A stretch of DNA of 64,000 bases from Phenylobacterium kunshanense (GCF_003254525.1 NZ_QFYS01000002.1:248001-312000), one strand, 5' to 3'. Positions 19,074-28,669 are shown, numbered from the stretch's first letter. Translations and numbers: made by a program. The notes: generated by a model not told the origin, from the letters alone.

Positions 19074-19439
19074 CTATGCCGCCTCGGCCTCTTGGTAGAG
19101 ATCGCGGATCGCCTTCAGGCCGGCCATCAGCCGGGCCTCCCCCTCAGGCGATGGCGGCGCAGCCAGCAGCAGCCGCCAGGACTTCAGGTGGACCAGGATC
19201 GCTTCGGTGTCGCATCGGCCGCCGGCGAGGAAGCGGCCGAGCAGCGTGAACAGGCTGGCGACGACTTCGCCGGCGCCGGGAGCGCCCATGTCGGGATAGC
19301 CGCTGATCAGCGTGCGAAGGCCGGTCAGGCCGGGGGCGTCGAATCCCGGCCCGAGCTCATCGAGCCGAGCCTCAGCCTCGGAGACGAGATCCAGGGCCTC
19401 GCGAGCAGGTTCGATCGGAATGTCGGCGTCGTCGGCCAT
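19074..19439 (-). CDS. Hypothetical protein, 121 aa
   Basis: I do not recognise this 121-residue acidic, mostly helical soluble protein. It lacks a signal peptide and metal or nucleotide motifs. A central segment (SWRLLLAAPPSPEGEARLMAGLKAIRDLY) looks like a helical hairpin. It lies 51 bp upstream of the EVE gene on the same strand and could be in the same transcript. Confidence 0.65.
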   Translation of the reverse strand: MADDADIPIEPAREALDLVSEAEARLDELGPGFDAPGLTGLRTLISGYPDMGAPGAGEVVASLFTLLGRFLAGGRCDTEAILVHLKSWRLLLAAPPSPEGEARLMAGLKAIRDLYQEAEAA

Positions 19440-19557
19440 GAGCCCACGGGCTCCACGTTTCGCCCGCGAATCCGCCGGCTCACTGATCGCTGATCATCAA
19501 CCTCAAGCGTTAACGACGCGCTACCTGCGGTCTGAGGTTGTGTGGCCGCCCTAATGC

Positions 19558-19570
19558 TTGACTCAGTCAA
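19558..19570. promoter_or_regulatory. Palindrome ahead of the MarR-GNAT gene
   Basis: TTGACTCAGTCAA is a perfect 13-bp dyad (6-bp arms, central C) ending 22 bp before the start of a MarR-domain gene. MarR regulators commonly bind such short dyads in their own promoters. Confidence 0.5.
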
Positions 19571-19592
19571 CTATCAGGGATTGGGTGACGTC

Positions 19593-20510
19593 ATGACCGA
19601 ACTCGACACCGTCGCCGCGATCCGGCGCTTCAACCGCTTCTACACCCGGGCGATCGGCGTTCTGGACCGCGCCTACCTGGGCGGGCCCTACACGGTGACC
19701 GAGGCGCGGGTGCTCTACGAGATCGCCCAGACCGACGGCGTGACGCCGGGCGCCATCTGTGCGGCCCTGGCCCTCGACGCCGGCTACGTGAGCCGGATCG
19801 TCGCGCGGTACGAACGCGAAGGGCTGGTGTCGCGCGCACGCTCTCCCAGCGACGGACGCAGCGTCCTCCTGCGGCTCACGCCGGCCGGACGGGAGGCTTT
19901 CCTGGCTCTGGATGCGCGCTCGGCGGGAAAGGCCGCGTCCCTGGTGGAGCGGCTCACCGCGACGGATCGGTCGCGGCTGGCGGCGGCCCTGGACCAGGCG
20001 CAGGTGCTGCTCGATCCCCCGGCCAAGCCGACGCCCGCCATCCTGCGCGCCCACCGGCCCGGCGACATGGGCTGGGTCATCGAGCAGCACGCCCTGATCT
20101 ATGGCCGCGAGTACGGCTGGGGCGCCGGCATCGAGGCGGTCACGGCTCGCATTTGCGCGGACTTCCTGGAGAAGCACGACCCCGGCCGAGAGCGCTGCTG
20201 GATCGCCGAGCGGGGCGGCGAGCGGATCGGCTCGGTGTTTCTGGTGAAGGAGAGTGAGGACGTCGCCCGGCTGCGGCTGCTGTTGCTGACCCCCGGCGCG
20301 CGGGGGCTGGGACTGGGCCGCCGGCTGGTGGAGGACTGCGTCGCCTTCGCCCGCGAGGCCGGCTACCGCGAGATCGTGCTGTGGACCCACGCGGTGCTGA
20401 CCGCCGCCCGCGCCATCTACGCCTCGGTCGGGTTCCAGATCGAGGAGACCTGGACCCACGACGAATTCGGCAAGCCCGAGGTCAGCGAGACCTGGCGGCT
20501 GACGCTCTGA
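19593..20510 (+). CDS. MarR regulator fused to GNAT acetyltransferase
   Basis: A 305-residue two-domain protein. Residues 1-150 are a MarR winged helix (VTEARVLYEIAQTDGVTPGAI, then the recognition helix and the wing SRARSPSDGRSVLLRLT). Residues 155-305 are a GNAT fold with the acetyl-CoA loop GARGLGLGRRLVEDC. This fusion is a known family, thought to couple DNA binding with acetylation of a small molecule or protein. The ATG at 19593 is preferred over an upstream start at 19542, which would run through the 13-bp palindrome. Confidence 0.92.
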   Translation: MTELDTVAAIRRFNRFYTRAIGVLDRAYLGGPYTVTEARVLYEIAQTDGVTPGAICAALALDAGYVSRIVARYEREGLVSRARSPSDGRSVLLRLTPAGREAFLALDARSAGKAASLVERLTATDRSRLAAALDQAQVLLDPPAKPTPAILRAHRPGDMGWVIEQHALIYGREYGWGAGIEAVTARICADFLEKHDPGRERCWIAERGGERIGSVFLVKESEDVARLRLLLLTPGARGLGLGRRLVEDCVAFAREAGYREIVLWTHAVLTAARAIYASVGFQIEETWTHDEFGKPEVSETWRLTL

Positions 20511-20519
20511 AGGTGTCGC

Positions 20520-21572
20520 CTAGAGCTCCGCTAGGACGGCGTCGCCCATCTGGACGGTGGTGAGGGCGCCGCCGAGGTCGCGGGTGCGGGCGCCCTTTTC
20601 CAGGGCCCTCTCGACGGCGGCGTAGAGGCGGTCGGCCTCGGCCGCGCGGTCCAGGGACCAGCGCAGGGCCATCTCGAACGACAGGATCGCCGCCAGCGGA
20701 TTGGCCACGCCCTGGCCGGCGATGTCCGGCGCCGAGCCGTGGATGGGCTCGTACAGGCCCGGCTTGCCCGCAACCCCCAGCGCCGCCGACGGCAGCATGC
20801 CGAGCGAGCCGGTGAGCTGGGCCGCCGCGTCCGAGAGGATGTCGCCGAACAGGTTGTCGGTCAGCAGCACGTCGAACTGCTTGGGCGCCTTGACGATCTG
20901 CATCGCCGCGTTGTCGGCCAGGATGTGGGTCAGCTCGACGTCGGCGTACTCGCGCTTGTGCAGGTCGGTGACGACCTCGCGCCAGAGCAGGCCGGAGTCC
21001 ATCACGTTGGACTTTTCGGCGCTCGCCACCTTGTTACGGCGGCCGCGGGCCAGCTCGAAGGCCACGCGCGCCACGCGCTCGATCTCGGCGGTCGTGTAGA
21101 CTTGGGTGTCCACCGCCCGCTTGCCGCCGCCGGGCAGCTCCTCGATGAACCGCGGCTCGCCGAAATAGATGCCGCCGGTCAGTTCGCGGACGATCATGAA
21201 GTCGAGGCCTTCGACCAGCTCGCGCTTGAGGCTGGAGGCGTCGGCCAGCGGGCCGAAGCACAGGGCCGGGCGCAGGTTGGCGAACACTTCCATGCCGGCG
21301 CGCAGGTTCAGGAGGCCCGCCTCGGGCCGCTTGTCGCGCGGAACGCCCGCCCACTTCGGACCGCCCACCGCGCCCATCAGCACGGCGCGAGCGGCCTTGG
21401 CGGCGGCCAGCGTCTCGTCGGCCAGCGGCGTGCCGAAGGCGTCGTAGCTCGCGCCTCCGAACAGGCGCTCCTCGAGCTTGAGGTCGGGCGTCAGGGCCTC
21501 GGCCACGCGGCGCACCTGCGCGGTCACTTCCGGCCCGATCCCGTCGCCGGGCAGGAGGAGGAGGTCGGTCAT
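20520..21572 (-). CDS. leuB: 3-Isopropylmalate dehydrogenase
   Basis: A 350-residue NAD-dependent beta-decarboxylating dehydrogenase for the third step of leucine synthesis. The opening [12 protein letters not shown], the substrate arginines in [17 protein letters not shown], the loop [10 protein letters not shown], and the NAD/metal region [19 protein letters not shown] are all present. It is last in a minus-strand leu operon, 16 bp after the ABM-domain gene. Confidence 0.96.
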   Translation of the reverse strand: MTDLLLLPGDGIGPEVTAQVRRVAEALTPDLKLEERLFGGASYDAFGTPLADETLAAAKAARAVLMGAVGGPKWAGVPRDKRPEAGLLNLRAGMEVFANLRPALCFGPLADASSLKRELVEGLDFMIVRELTGGIYFGEPRFIEELPGGGKRAVDTQVYTTAEIERVARVAFELARGRRNKVASAEKSNVMDSGLLWREVVTDLHKREYADVELTHILADNAAMQIVKAPKQFDVLLTDNLFGDILSDAAAQLTGSLGMLPSAALGVAGKPGLYEPIHGSAPDIAGQGVANPLAAILSFEMALRWSLDRAAEADRLYAAVERALEKGARTRDLGGALTTVQMGDAVLAEL

Positions 21573-21588
21573 GGTATTCCCCGGAAAG

Positions 21589-21891
21589 CTAGAGCGGCCG
21601 CTCGGCGGCGACCTCGTACAGGCTGAGGTTCCGATCCGAAACCCCGAACTGCGGCCAGGCGGCGCGCCACTCGGCCATATGGGCGGTCTTGAAGTGCGCC
21701 TGCAGGGCCGCCTCGTCGCGCCAGGTCTCGAACACCCGGATCAGGCCGGGGTCCTCGACGTCGACGGCGTAGGAATAGGTGAGGCACCCGTCCTCGGCGC
21801 GGCTCGCCGCCAGCATCCGCGCCATGTGCGGCCGGAACGCCTCCAGGTTCTCCGGCGGGACGCGGACCGTGCCGGCGATGACGACGCTCAC
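21589..21891 (-). CDS. Antibiotic biosynthesis monooxygenase (ABM) domain protein
   Basis: A 100-residue dimeric ferredoxin-like ABM fold, resembling YgiN-type quinol monooxygenases or unassigned stress proteins. Segments such as [23 protein letters not shown] and [19 protein letters not shown] are typical. The GTG start overlaps the leuD stop by four bases (GTGA), so it is translated within the leu operon although no role in leucine synthesis is known. Confidence 0.85.
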   Translation of the reverse strand: MSVVIAGTVRVPPENLEAFRPHMARMLAASRAEDGCLTYSYAVDVEDPGLIRVFETWRDEAALQAHFKTAHMAEWRAAWPQFGVSDRNLSLYEVAAERPL

Positions 21892-22499
21892 GCCCCCTCC
21901 AGCCAGGGCTGGGCCAGGGCGCGCTTCATCTCGTAGGTGTCGATGGCGGGCGCGGCCTCCAGCGTCTCGCCGATGGCGTCGAGGCCCTTCAGCATCTTGG
22001 CCTTGCGCTTCGGGTCGATCTCGAAGGTGAAGACCGCGCCCGAGGGAGAGGTCACCGTCTGGGTCTCCAGGTCGACGCTGACCACGTGGTTGCCGCCGCG
22101 GGCCTCGTCCATGAGCTGCTGGACCTCCTCGGCCTTCAGCACAACCGGCAGCAGGCCGTTCTGGAAGCAGTTGTTGTAGAAGATGTCGGCGAAGCTGGTG
22201 CTGATCACGCACCGGATGCCGAAGTCCATCAGCGCCCACGGCGCATGCTCGCGCGAACTGCCGCATCCGAAGTTGTCGCCGGCCACCAGGACGCCCGCGC
22301 CCTTGTAGGCCGGCTGGTTCAGCACGAAATCGGGGATCTCCCGGCCCTGCTGGTCGAAGCGGTATTCGTAGAACAGGCCCTTCGCCAGGCCCGCCCGCTC
22401 CACCGTCTTCAGGAACTGCTTGGGGATGATCTGGTCGGTGTCGATGTTGGCCAGCGGCAGCGGCGCGGCCTTGGCGTCGAGACGGGTGAAGGCTTCCAT
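21888..22499 (-). CDS. leuD: 3-Isopropylmalate dehydratase small subunit
   Basis: A 203-residue aconitase swivel-domain subunit that pairs with LeuC to isomerise isopropylmalate. The N-terminus [17 protein letters not shown] and [17 protein letters not shown] are diagnostic. It is separated from leuC by a double-VOC gene and overlaps that gene by one base (TGATG). Confidence 0.96.
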   Translation of the reverse strand: MEAFTRLDAKAAPLPLANIDTDQIIPKQFLKTVERAGLAKGLFYEYRFDQQGREIPDFVLNQPAYKGAGVLVAGDNFGCGSSREHAPWALMDFGIRCVISTSFADIFYNNCFQNGLLPVVLKAEEVQQLMDEARGGNHVVSVDLETQTVTSPSGAVFTFEIDPKRKAKMLKGLDAIGETLEAAPAIDTYEMKRALAQPWLEGA

Positions 22500-23353
22500 C
22501 AGGCGTTTTCCAGCTGGGGTTCAGCGCTGAGCATGATCGTCGGCACGCCGCCGGGGACGTCCCGCACGGTGAAGACGTGGGTGCCGGGCTTGCGGCCGAC
22601 GCGGACTTCCGAGACGTCGAAGCCGGCGGCGGCGATGCGGGCCTGGGCGGCGTGCGGCTCGGCCACGCGCCACGCGAGGCCGCCAGAGCGGTCGGGATCG
22701 TCCGTGGCGGGGCCGCCGATCTTCGCGCCCATCTCGACCACAGCGTCACCGCAGCGGAAGAAGAGCTGGCGAGCGTTCCACTTGGGGTTCTCGCGGTCGA
22801 GCCGCAGGTCGAGGCCGAGCTTGGCGCCATAGACCGCCAGCGCCCGGTCGACGTTCGGGGTCACGATCACCACATGGTCGAGCTGGGTGATCGGCGCCTC
22901 GGCGTTCGGCTTGGCCAGCGGCCACGGCTGGGCGGGCTGCGCCATCAGCAGGATGCGCGTGCCGCCTGTGGCCTTCTGATCAAGGCTGGAGCCGGTCCAT
23001 TCGCGGACGCTGCCGTCCTCGGCCTTGGTCCGCATGGGCGCCGGTTCACTGGCGGGGATGCCCCGCCGGTTCATGAGCTTCACGTCGCCCGCCAGGTCGT
23101 CGCTGGCGAAAGCCAGGGCCCAGACGCCTTCGCCGACGCTGTCCAGGTGCGCCCGCATTCCATCGGCGAACGCGCTCTCGCCCTCGGGCGAGATCAGGTC
23201 GAGCGCAACGTTCGGGAACTGGAACCACGCCTGCCGCACGCCGCCGCCCCGGCCGATCCAGTCAGGCGTGACGCCGAACAGGCGCGCATAGTCGTCCACG
23301 GCCGCGTCGAGGTCGCGGACGACGAGGGCGATGTGGTCGAGGCCTACGATCAT
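22499..23353 (-). CDS. Two-domain VOC (glyoxalase-fold) protein inside the leu operon
   Basis: A 284-residue protein with two vicinal-oxygen-chelate domains. The first starts [20 protein letters not shown]; the second starts [20 protein letters not shown] near residue 150. Candidate metal ligands are the His in each DH pair and C-terminal acidic residues such as the Glu in DAVVEMG. VOC members include lyases, dioxygenases and antibiotic-binding proteins; the substrate is unknown. It sits four bases after leuC and overlaps leuD, so its dose is tied to the isopropylmalate dehydratase subunits. Confidence 0.88.
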   Translation of the reverse strand: MIVGLDHIALVVRDLDAAVDDYARLFGVTPDWIGRGGGVRQAWFQFPNVALDLISPEGESAFADGMRAHLDSVGEGVWALAFASDDLAGDVKLMNRRGIPASEPAPMRTKAEDGSVREWTGSSLDQKATGGTRILLMAQPAQPWPLAKPNAEAPITQLDHVVIVTPNVDRALAVYGAKLGLDLRLDRENPKWNARQLFFRCGDAVVEMGAKIGGPATDDPDRSGGLAWRVAEPHAAQARIAAAGFDVSEVRVGRKPGTHVFTVRDVPGGVPTIMLSAEPQLENA

Positions 23354-23357
23354 GGCG

Positions 23358-24791
23358 CTACAGGTAGTCCCGCACGTCGGCGATGTGGCCGGCGATGGCG
23401 GCGGCCGCGGCCATCGCCGGGCTCATCAGGTGGGTGCGGCCGTCGCGGCCCTGGCGGCCCTCGAAGTTGCGGTTCGAGGTGGAGGCGCAGCGCTGGCCGG
23501 GGGTCAGCTTGTCGGGGTTCATGCCGAGGCACATGGAGCAGCCCGGTTCGCGCCATTCGAAGCCGGCCGCCTTGAAGATCTCGTCGAGGCCCTCTTCCTC
23601 GGCCTGGGCGCGGACGAGGCCCGAGCCCGGCACGACCATGGCGCGGACGCCCTCGGCCACCTTGCGGCCCCCTTCAAGCGCCTTGGCCGCGATCTTCGCG
23701 GCGCTGCGCAGGTCCTCGATGCGGCTGTTGGTGCAGGAGCCGATGAAGACCACGTCGACCGTCGCCTCGGTGATCGGCTGGCCGGCGGAAAGGCCCATGT
23801 ACTGCAGGGCCCGCGCGGCCGAGGCGCGCTTGTCCGGCGTGGCGAAGCTGTCGGGCGAGGGCACCACGCCGGTCACCGCCACCACGTCCTCGGGGCTGGT
23901 GCCCCAGGTGACGGTCGGCGCGATCTTGGCCGCGTCCAGCACGATCTCCCGGTCGAAGGCGGCGTCCTCGTCGGTGAAGAAGGTCTTCCAGTACGACAGC
24001 GCCATCTCCCAGGCGCCGCCCTTCGGCGAGGCCGGCCGACCCTTGAGGTATTCGAAGGTGGTCTCGTCCGGCGCGACCAGGCCCGCGCGGGCGCCGCCTT
24101 CGATGGTGAGGTTGCAGAGGGTCATGCGGCCCTCCATCGAGAGCGCCCGCACGGCCGAGCCGGCGTATTCGATGACGTAGCCGGTGCCGCCGGCGGTGCC
24201 GATCTCGCCGATGACGGCGAGGGCGAAGTCCTTGGCGCCGACGCCTGGCGCCGGTTCGCCCTCGATGCGGACCCGGAAGTTCTTCGCCTTCTTCTGGCGC
24301 AGGGTCTGGGTGGCGAGGACGTGCTCGACCTCGGACGTGCCGATGCCGTGCGCGAGGGCGCCGAACGCGCCGTGGGTGGAGGTGTGGCTGTCGCCACAGA
24401 CGATGGTCATGCCGGGCTGGGTGCGGCCCTGCTCGGGCCCGACCACGTGGACGATGCCGTTGCGGATGTCGCCCATCGGGAAGAACTCGATGCCGTAGTC
24501 GGCGACGTTCTTCCCCAGGGTCTGGAGCTGGAGCCGCGCCTCCTCGTCGGCGACCGCGTCGACGCCGAGCTCCTGCCCCTCGGTCGGGACGTTGTGATCG
24601 GCCACCGCCAGCGTGCGGTCGGGGCGGCGCACCGGGCGACGGTTCGCGCGAAGGCCCGCGAAGGCCTGCGGCGTGGTCACCTCATGGATCAGGTGCAGGT
24701 CGATGTAGAGGATCGCCTCGCCGTCCTGTTCGGCGACGACATGGGCGTCCCAGATCTTGTCGTAGAGGGTCTTGCCGGGCATGGGCGGCAT
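23358..24791 (-). CDS. leuC: 3-Isopropylmalate dehydratase large subunit
   Basis: A 477-residue aconitase-family subunit carrying the [4Fe-4S] cluster. Cluster cysteines lie in [13 protein letters not shown] and [12 protein letters not shown]; the early [12 protein letters not shown] and [18 protein letters not shown] are family signatures. It is the first gene of the leu operon. ATG codons at 24791 and 24782 are in frame; 24791 is given because GGCGGA precedes it. The 73-bp gap upstream contains a 35-bp inverted repeat that may form a leader hairpin. Confidence 0.96.
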   Translation of the reverse strand: MPPMPGKTLYDKIWDAHVVAEQDGEAILYIDLHLIHEVTTPQAFAGLRANRRPVRRPDRTLAVADHNVPTEGQELGVDAVADEEARLQLQTLGKNVADYGIEFFPMGDIRNGIVHVVGPEQGRTQPGMTIVCGDSHTSTHGAFGALAHGIGTSEVEHVLATQTLRQKKAKNFRVRIEGEPAPGVGAKDFALAVIGEIGTAGGTGYVIEYAGSAVRALSMEGRMTLCNLTIEGGARAGLVAPDETTFEYLKGRPASPKGGAWEMALSYWKTFFTDEDAAFDREIVLDAAKIAPTVTWGTSPEDVVAVTGVVPSPDSFATPDKRASAARALQYMGLSAGQPITEATVDVVFIGSCTNSRIEDLRSAAKIAAKALEGGRKVAEGVRAMVVPGSGLVRAQAEEEGLDEIFKAAGFEWREPGCSMCLGMNPDKLTPGQRCASTSNRNFEGRQGRDGRTHLMSPAMAAAAAIAGHIADVRDYL

Positions 24792-24819
24792 GTAGGTCCG
24801 CCGATGCGCGCACGTCTAG

Positions 24820-24854
24820 TGCTGCAACGCCGCATTCGCCGCGCATTTGCAGCA
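24820..24854. promoter_or_regulatory. Inverted repeat upstream of leuC
   Basis: TGCTGCAA (24820-24827) and TTGCAGCA (24847-24854) are perfect 8-bp arms with a 19-bp spacer, 29 bp before leuC. It could be a protein-binding dyad or an mRNA leader stem for the leu operon. No leader peptide rich in Leu codons is visible. Confidence 0.4.
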
Positions 24855-24864
24855 ATCTTGTGCC

Positions 24865-25827
24865 TCAGGCCGCTTGCGCTGCCGTCGCCGGCAGGGAACC
24901 CTGGCCGATCAGGGCTGCCTTCAGCGCCTCCGCCAGCGGCGTCCGCGGTTCGCCGCCCAGCCGCGAGACGAGCCGACGGTTGTCCAACAGGACTTCGCGC
25001 CGCCAGAGATAGCGCATCTCTTGCATCTCCCTGAGGGTCTCGTTGAAGGGCGCGGCGGCGGCGATGGCCAGCCAGGGCAGGCGGCGGACGGCGAGCTTCC
25101 GGCCGGCGGCGGCCTCCAGGCCGGCGACCAGCTCGTGGCCCGTCACGGCCTGGCCCTGCATGTTGAAGGTCTCGGATTCGCTCAGGTCAGCCTCGAGGAG
25201 CCGTACGAATGTCTCGGCCACGTCCGGCAGGTAGGCCCAGGCGTGGCGCACCTCCAGCGGGCCGGGGTAGCTGACGGCGGTGATCGGGCGGCCCGCCGGC
25301 ACGATGCCCTGCGATAGCCAGTTGTTGCCCGGGCGGGGGCCGAAGAAGTCGCCGGCGCGGACGATCAGGACGGGAATGTCGGCCGTTCGGAGGGCCTGTT
25401 CCATCCTCACCCGGACCGCGCCCTTTCGGCTGATCGGGTTCTGGGGGTCGGTCTCGTCGATCAGCGGGAAGGCGTCGGGGCCATAGTTGTAGACCGTGCC
25501 TGGAAACAGCAGCCGGGCGCCCGCCGCCCGCGCGGCGGCGATGCTGGACGCGAGCATCGGGAGCTGAAGGCCTGCCCAATTCCGATAGCCGGGCGGGTTC
25601 ACGCCATGGACCACCACCTGGGCGCCGTCGGACGCGGCGACGATCTGGTCGACGGACATGGCGTCGCCGCGCACCCATTCCAGGCCCGGTCGACCACTGG
25701 TGGCGCAGGCGCGGTCGGGGTCGCGATGCGGCGCCCGCACCCGCCATCCGGCCGCGACCAGCCTGTCCGCCAGGGCGCCGCCGACGCCGCCGGTCGCACC
25801 GAGCACAAGGGCCAGGGGTTTCGTCAT
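24865..25827 (-). CDS. NAD(P)-dependent epimerase/dehydratase-like protein
   Basis: A 320-residue atypical short-chain dehydrogenase with Rossmann motif VLGATGGVGG at residues 8-17. A Tyr in FPGTVYNYGPDAFP may replace the usual YxxxK site, which is not clear. This group resembles NmrA-like and sugar-epimerase proteins whose substrates are mostly unknown. It is divergent from a LysR gene, the usual arrangement for a target gene and its regulator. Confidence 0.82.
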   Translation of the reverse strand: MTKPLALVLGATGGVGGALADRLVAAGWRVRAPHRDPDRACATSGRPGLEWVRGDAMSVDQIVAASDGAQVVVHGVNPPGYRNWAGLQLPMLASSIAAARAAGARLLFPGTVYNYGPDAFPLIDETDPQNPISRKGAVRVRMEQALRTADIPVLIVRAGDFFGPRPGNNWLSQGIVPAGRPITAVSYPGPLEVRHAWAYLPDVAETFVRLLEADLSESETFNMQGQAVTGHELVAGLEAAAGRKLAVRRLPWLAIAAAAPFNETLREMQEMRYLWRREVLLDNRRLVSRLGGEPRTPLAEALKAALIGQGSLPATAAQAA

Positions 25828-25832
25828 CTCGC

Positions 25833-25853
25833 GTCTCCATTGTGTGACGAGAC
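25833..25853. promoter_or_regulatory. Dyad between the epimerase-like gene and its divergent LysR gene
   Basis: GTCTC and GAGAC are separated by 11 bp within the 89-bp divergent region. It is symmetrical but does not fit the strict T-N11-A LysR box, so assignment to the neighbouring regulator is tentative. Confidence 0.35.
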
Positions 25854-25916
25854 AGATGCGCCCCCGGCTGGCGGAACAGAATTGCCGAAGCCCGCAGAAC
25901 AGCTATTCATAAGCGC

Positions 25917-26807
25917 ATGTCGACGACGGCGGACTGGGACCTTCTGCAGAGCCTGCACGCGGTGCTGGAGGCGGGCAGCTTTTCGGCTGCGGCGCGGATC
26001 CGCCGCCTCACTCAGCCAACGCTCGGCCGTCACATCGACCAGCTCGAGCGCCAGCTCGGCGCCCCCCTGTTCCTGCGCAGTCCGCGTGGCCTCCAGCCGA
26101 CCGACCTGGCCCTGGCCTTCCGCCCGCACCTGGCCGACATGGCCGCCGCTGCGGCCGCCGCCAGCCGGGACATCAGCGGGATCGTCAGCGGCGAGGGCGG
26201 CTTCGTGCGGGTGACGGTCAGCGAGATCGTCGGCATCGAGGTCGTGCCGCCGATGATGGCCCGCTTCCGGGCCGCGCACCCCGGCATCCAGGTCGAGCTG
26301 ACCCTCAACAACAAGAACGACGACCTCAGTCGCCGCGACGCCGACGTGGCGGTCCGGATGTCGCGCCCGACGCAGAACAGCCTGGTGGCGAAGAAGGTGG
26401 GCGACCTCACCCTCGGCTTCCACGCCACGCCCGAGTACCTGACCGAGCACGGGACGCCGTCGGACTTCGACGACCTGGAGCGGCACACCCTGATCGGCTT
26501 CGACCGCGCCTACCCGGACCTGGTCAACGAGCTGTCCATCGGCCGACCCATCAACCGCGACCTGTTCTCCTATCGCACCGACAACGACGTGGCCCAGCTT
26601 GCCGCGATCAAGGCCGGCGTCGGCATCGGGGTCTGCCAGCAGCAGATCGCCCGCCGCGAGGGGCTGGTCGCGGTCATGCCCGAGGCGTTCAGCTTCAAGC
26701 TCGACCTGTGGATCTGCATGCATGAGACGCTGCGCGGCTCGCCCCGCATGCGCCTGATGTTCGACCACCTGGCGAAGGAGTTCGCCGCCTACGCCGCGGC
26801 GGCCTGA
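25917..26807 (+). CDS. LysR-family transcriptional regulator
   Basis: A 296-residue LysR protein: N-terminal winged helix (LLQSLHAVLEAGSFSAAARI, then LTQPTLGRHIDQLERQLG) and a periplasmic-binding-fold effector domain from about residue 90. It is divergent from the epimerase-like gene, which is its most likely target. Its stop is two bases from that of the broken thioesterase gene on the opposite strand. Confidence 0.92.
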   Translation: MSTTADWDLLQSLHAVLEAGSFSAAARIRRLTQPTLGRHIDQLERQLGAPLFLRSPRGLQPTDLALAFRPHLADMAAAAAAASRDISGIVSGEGGFVRVTVSEIVGIEVVPPMMARFRAAHPGIQVELTLNNKNDDLSRRDADVAVRMSRPTQNSLVAKKVGDLTLGFHATPEYLTEHGTPSDFDDLERHTLIGFDRAYPDLVNELSIGRPINRDLFSYRTDNDVAQLAAIKAGVGIGVCQQQIARREGLVAVMPEAFSFKLDLWICMHETLRGSPRMRLMFDHLAKEFAAYAAAA

Positions 26808-26809
26808 GG

Positions 26810-27628
26810 TCAGCGCCTGGGCGTGTGCAGCAGGTTCGAGCCGCCCGTGGCGACCAGGCGGCCATCGTCGGTCCAGATCCGGCTGTGGCCGTGGATCAGC
26901 CCCTCGCGCGCGATGTCGGCGACGCCGTCCACCAGCAGCCACTCGCTCGCCCCCGCCGGCTCATGGAACCAGACGGTCAAGTCCAGGCTGGGCGCGATGT
27001 AGTCGGGCGCCTCGGCCAGTCCCCGGTGGTGGGTCGGCCAAACCAGGGTGTCGAGCAGGATCACCGAGCGGGCGAAGTCGAGGAACGGATCGCCCCCGCC
27101 ATCGTAGTCGATGAAGCTGTACCATTCACGTAGCACGGCCGGCGCCGCCTGCCGGGGCGCGTCGGGCGGAACGAACCTCAGCGGCTTGCCCTCGAAGTTC
27201 CGCCAGAAGCCGTGCTGGGGCGGCGCGCCCATGTGCTCCCGGTAGGTCTTCAGATCGGACGGCGGCGGAACGTCGGGCGCCCGCGCCTCGGCGGTCACCG
27301 GACCGCCACTGCGGTTGGTGGTCCACACCTGCGCCTGGAGGAACACCTTGCCCTCCTGCTGCAGCGTCACGTTCATCAGCCAGGCGCTGCGGCCCTGCTT
27401 CATCGGCGTCACAATCGCCTCGGCCGGACCAAAGGCGCCGACGCCCAGGTACTGGACCGACAGAGTCGCCGGGCGGTGATCCGCGGGAGCGACGGCCCCG
27501 GCCGCGCGCAGCGCTATCGCCGAGACATAGCCGCCGTTCGGTCCCTAGATCTCCCAGTCCCGCGAAAGGTCGGCGAACAGCCGTCCCTCGTTCCCGCGGA
27601 TGGCGGTATCGACTTGCAGAGCCCCCAT
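26810..27628 (-). pseudogene. Acyl-CoA thioesterase (TesB-like double hotdog), interrupted by an in-frame amber codon
   Basis: From an ATG at 27628, with a strong GGGAGGG five to six bases upstream, the frame reads MGALQVDTAIRGNEG and continues to DWEI, then TAG at 27547-27545 (codon 28), then GPNGGYVSAIALRAAG without frameshift to the stop at 26810. Reading through gives about 272 residues of a TesB-like thioesterase. In this family the interrupted position lies in a W-GPNGGY motif, so a TGG to TAG change is the simplest cause. Internal GTG codons such as 27412 could yield a fragment lacking the first hotdog strands. It may be a recent pseudogene, a suppressible amber, or a sequencing error. 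Confidence 0.8.
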
Positions 27629-27740
27629 TGCACCCTCCCAGATTGTGGTCGCCTGGGTAGCGGCGCCCGGCGGACAAGGCTAGGACTGCGCGACCACAGT
27701 TACGGGAATTCACGTCCGTTTTCGGTGCAGCGTCGGGGGG

Positions 27741-28631
27741 TCAGACCGGCGCCTGTTCTCCCTCGCCCCGCAGGATCGCGCGCGCGGCGTGGGCCTGGTC
27801 GGCAATGGCGTCGAGCAGGTCGCGCAGCTCCGGCGTATCGCCCAGGCGCGGATGGTGCGCTAGCCAGATGGGCGTCACGGGGTCCGGCTGCACGAAGCAG
27901 CGGACGAGGTCGGGCAGTGTGTCCCCCAGCACGCACGGCAGACTGACGACGCCCAGGCCGGCGCGCGCGGCGATGCAGAGGTCGTTCAGGCTGCCGCGCC
28001 TGTCGAGGGAACGCAGCGCCGCGATCTCGGACAGCTGCATTCCACTGGGGTCGTCGAGGAGCACCGCCGGATGGTCAGCCAGGGCGTCCAGGCTCCGCGG
28101 GACGCCGTTGAAGCGCGCATAGTCGCGGCCGCAGTAGACCGCCCAGTATGCGTCGGCGACCCGGCGGGCGATCAGCTCGGGGTCGTCGGGCTGGTTCCAG
28201 GCCCGCAGGGCCACGTCGGCCTCGCCGCGGCCCAGGTCCAGCACCCTCGGACTGACCACCAGCTCGACCCGCACGTCGGGCCAGCGCGCGTGGAACGCCA
28301 TCATGGCCGGCGCGAAGACGGCATTGGCCAGCGGCTCGTTGGTGGTGACGCGGATCCGCTCGGGTCCGCGCCCGAGCGCCGCGCCCATGTCCGCGAAGGC
28401 CCGGACCTCCGCCTCGATGCGCTGGGCCATCTCGACCATCGCCGCCGCGTCCGCGCGGAGCCGGAACCCCTCGCGCATCCGGTCGAACAGCCGCACGCCG
28501 AGGCGGGCCTCCAGCTCGCCGATGCGACGGGACACCGTCGTCTGGTTCACCCCCAGCGCGCGCGCGGCCGCGATCGTGCTGCCCGTCCGGGCCACGGCGA
28601 GAAAGAAGCGCAGGTCGTCCCAGTTCGGCAT
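27741..28631 (-). CDS. LysR-family transcriptional regulator
   Basis: A 296-residue LysR protein. The helix-turn-helix is near residues 18-37 (GSTIAAARALGVNQTTVSRR) and the effector domain starts around residue 90. The VNQTTVSRRIGELEARLG sequence resembles the GcvA/CrgA-like group often controlling a divergent gene. It is divergent from the 159-residue unknown gene. AGGG lies about nine bases before the ATG. Two palindromes (28642-28655 and 28662-28669) lie just upstream. Confidence 0.92.
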   Translation of the reverse strand: MPNWDDLRFFLAVARTGSTIAAARALGVNQTTVSRRIGELEARLGVRLFDRMREGFRLRADAAAMVEMAQRIEAEVRAFADMGAALGRGPERIRVTTNEPLANAVFAPAMMAFHARWPDVRVELVVSPRVLDLGRGEADVALRAWNQPDDPELIARRVADAYWAVYCGRDYARFNGVPRSLDALADHPAVLLDDPSGMQLSEIAALRSLDRRGSLNDLCIAARAGLGVVSLPCVLGDTLPDLVRCFVQPDPVTPIWLAHHPRLGDTPELRDLLDAIADQAHAARAILRGEGEQAPV

Positions 28632-28641
28632 CACGGGGACC

Positions 28642-28669
28642 CTGCATCCATGCAGCCCCCAATTGCAAT
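28642..28669. promoter_or_regulatory. Two palindromes in a LysR divergent promoter region
   Basis: CTGCAT-CC-ATGCAG (28642-28655) and ATTGCAAT (28662-28669) lie between the LysR start and the divergent gene. They are candidate binding sites for the adjacent regulator. Confidence 0.4.
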
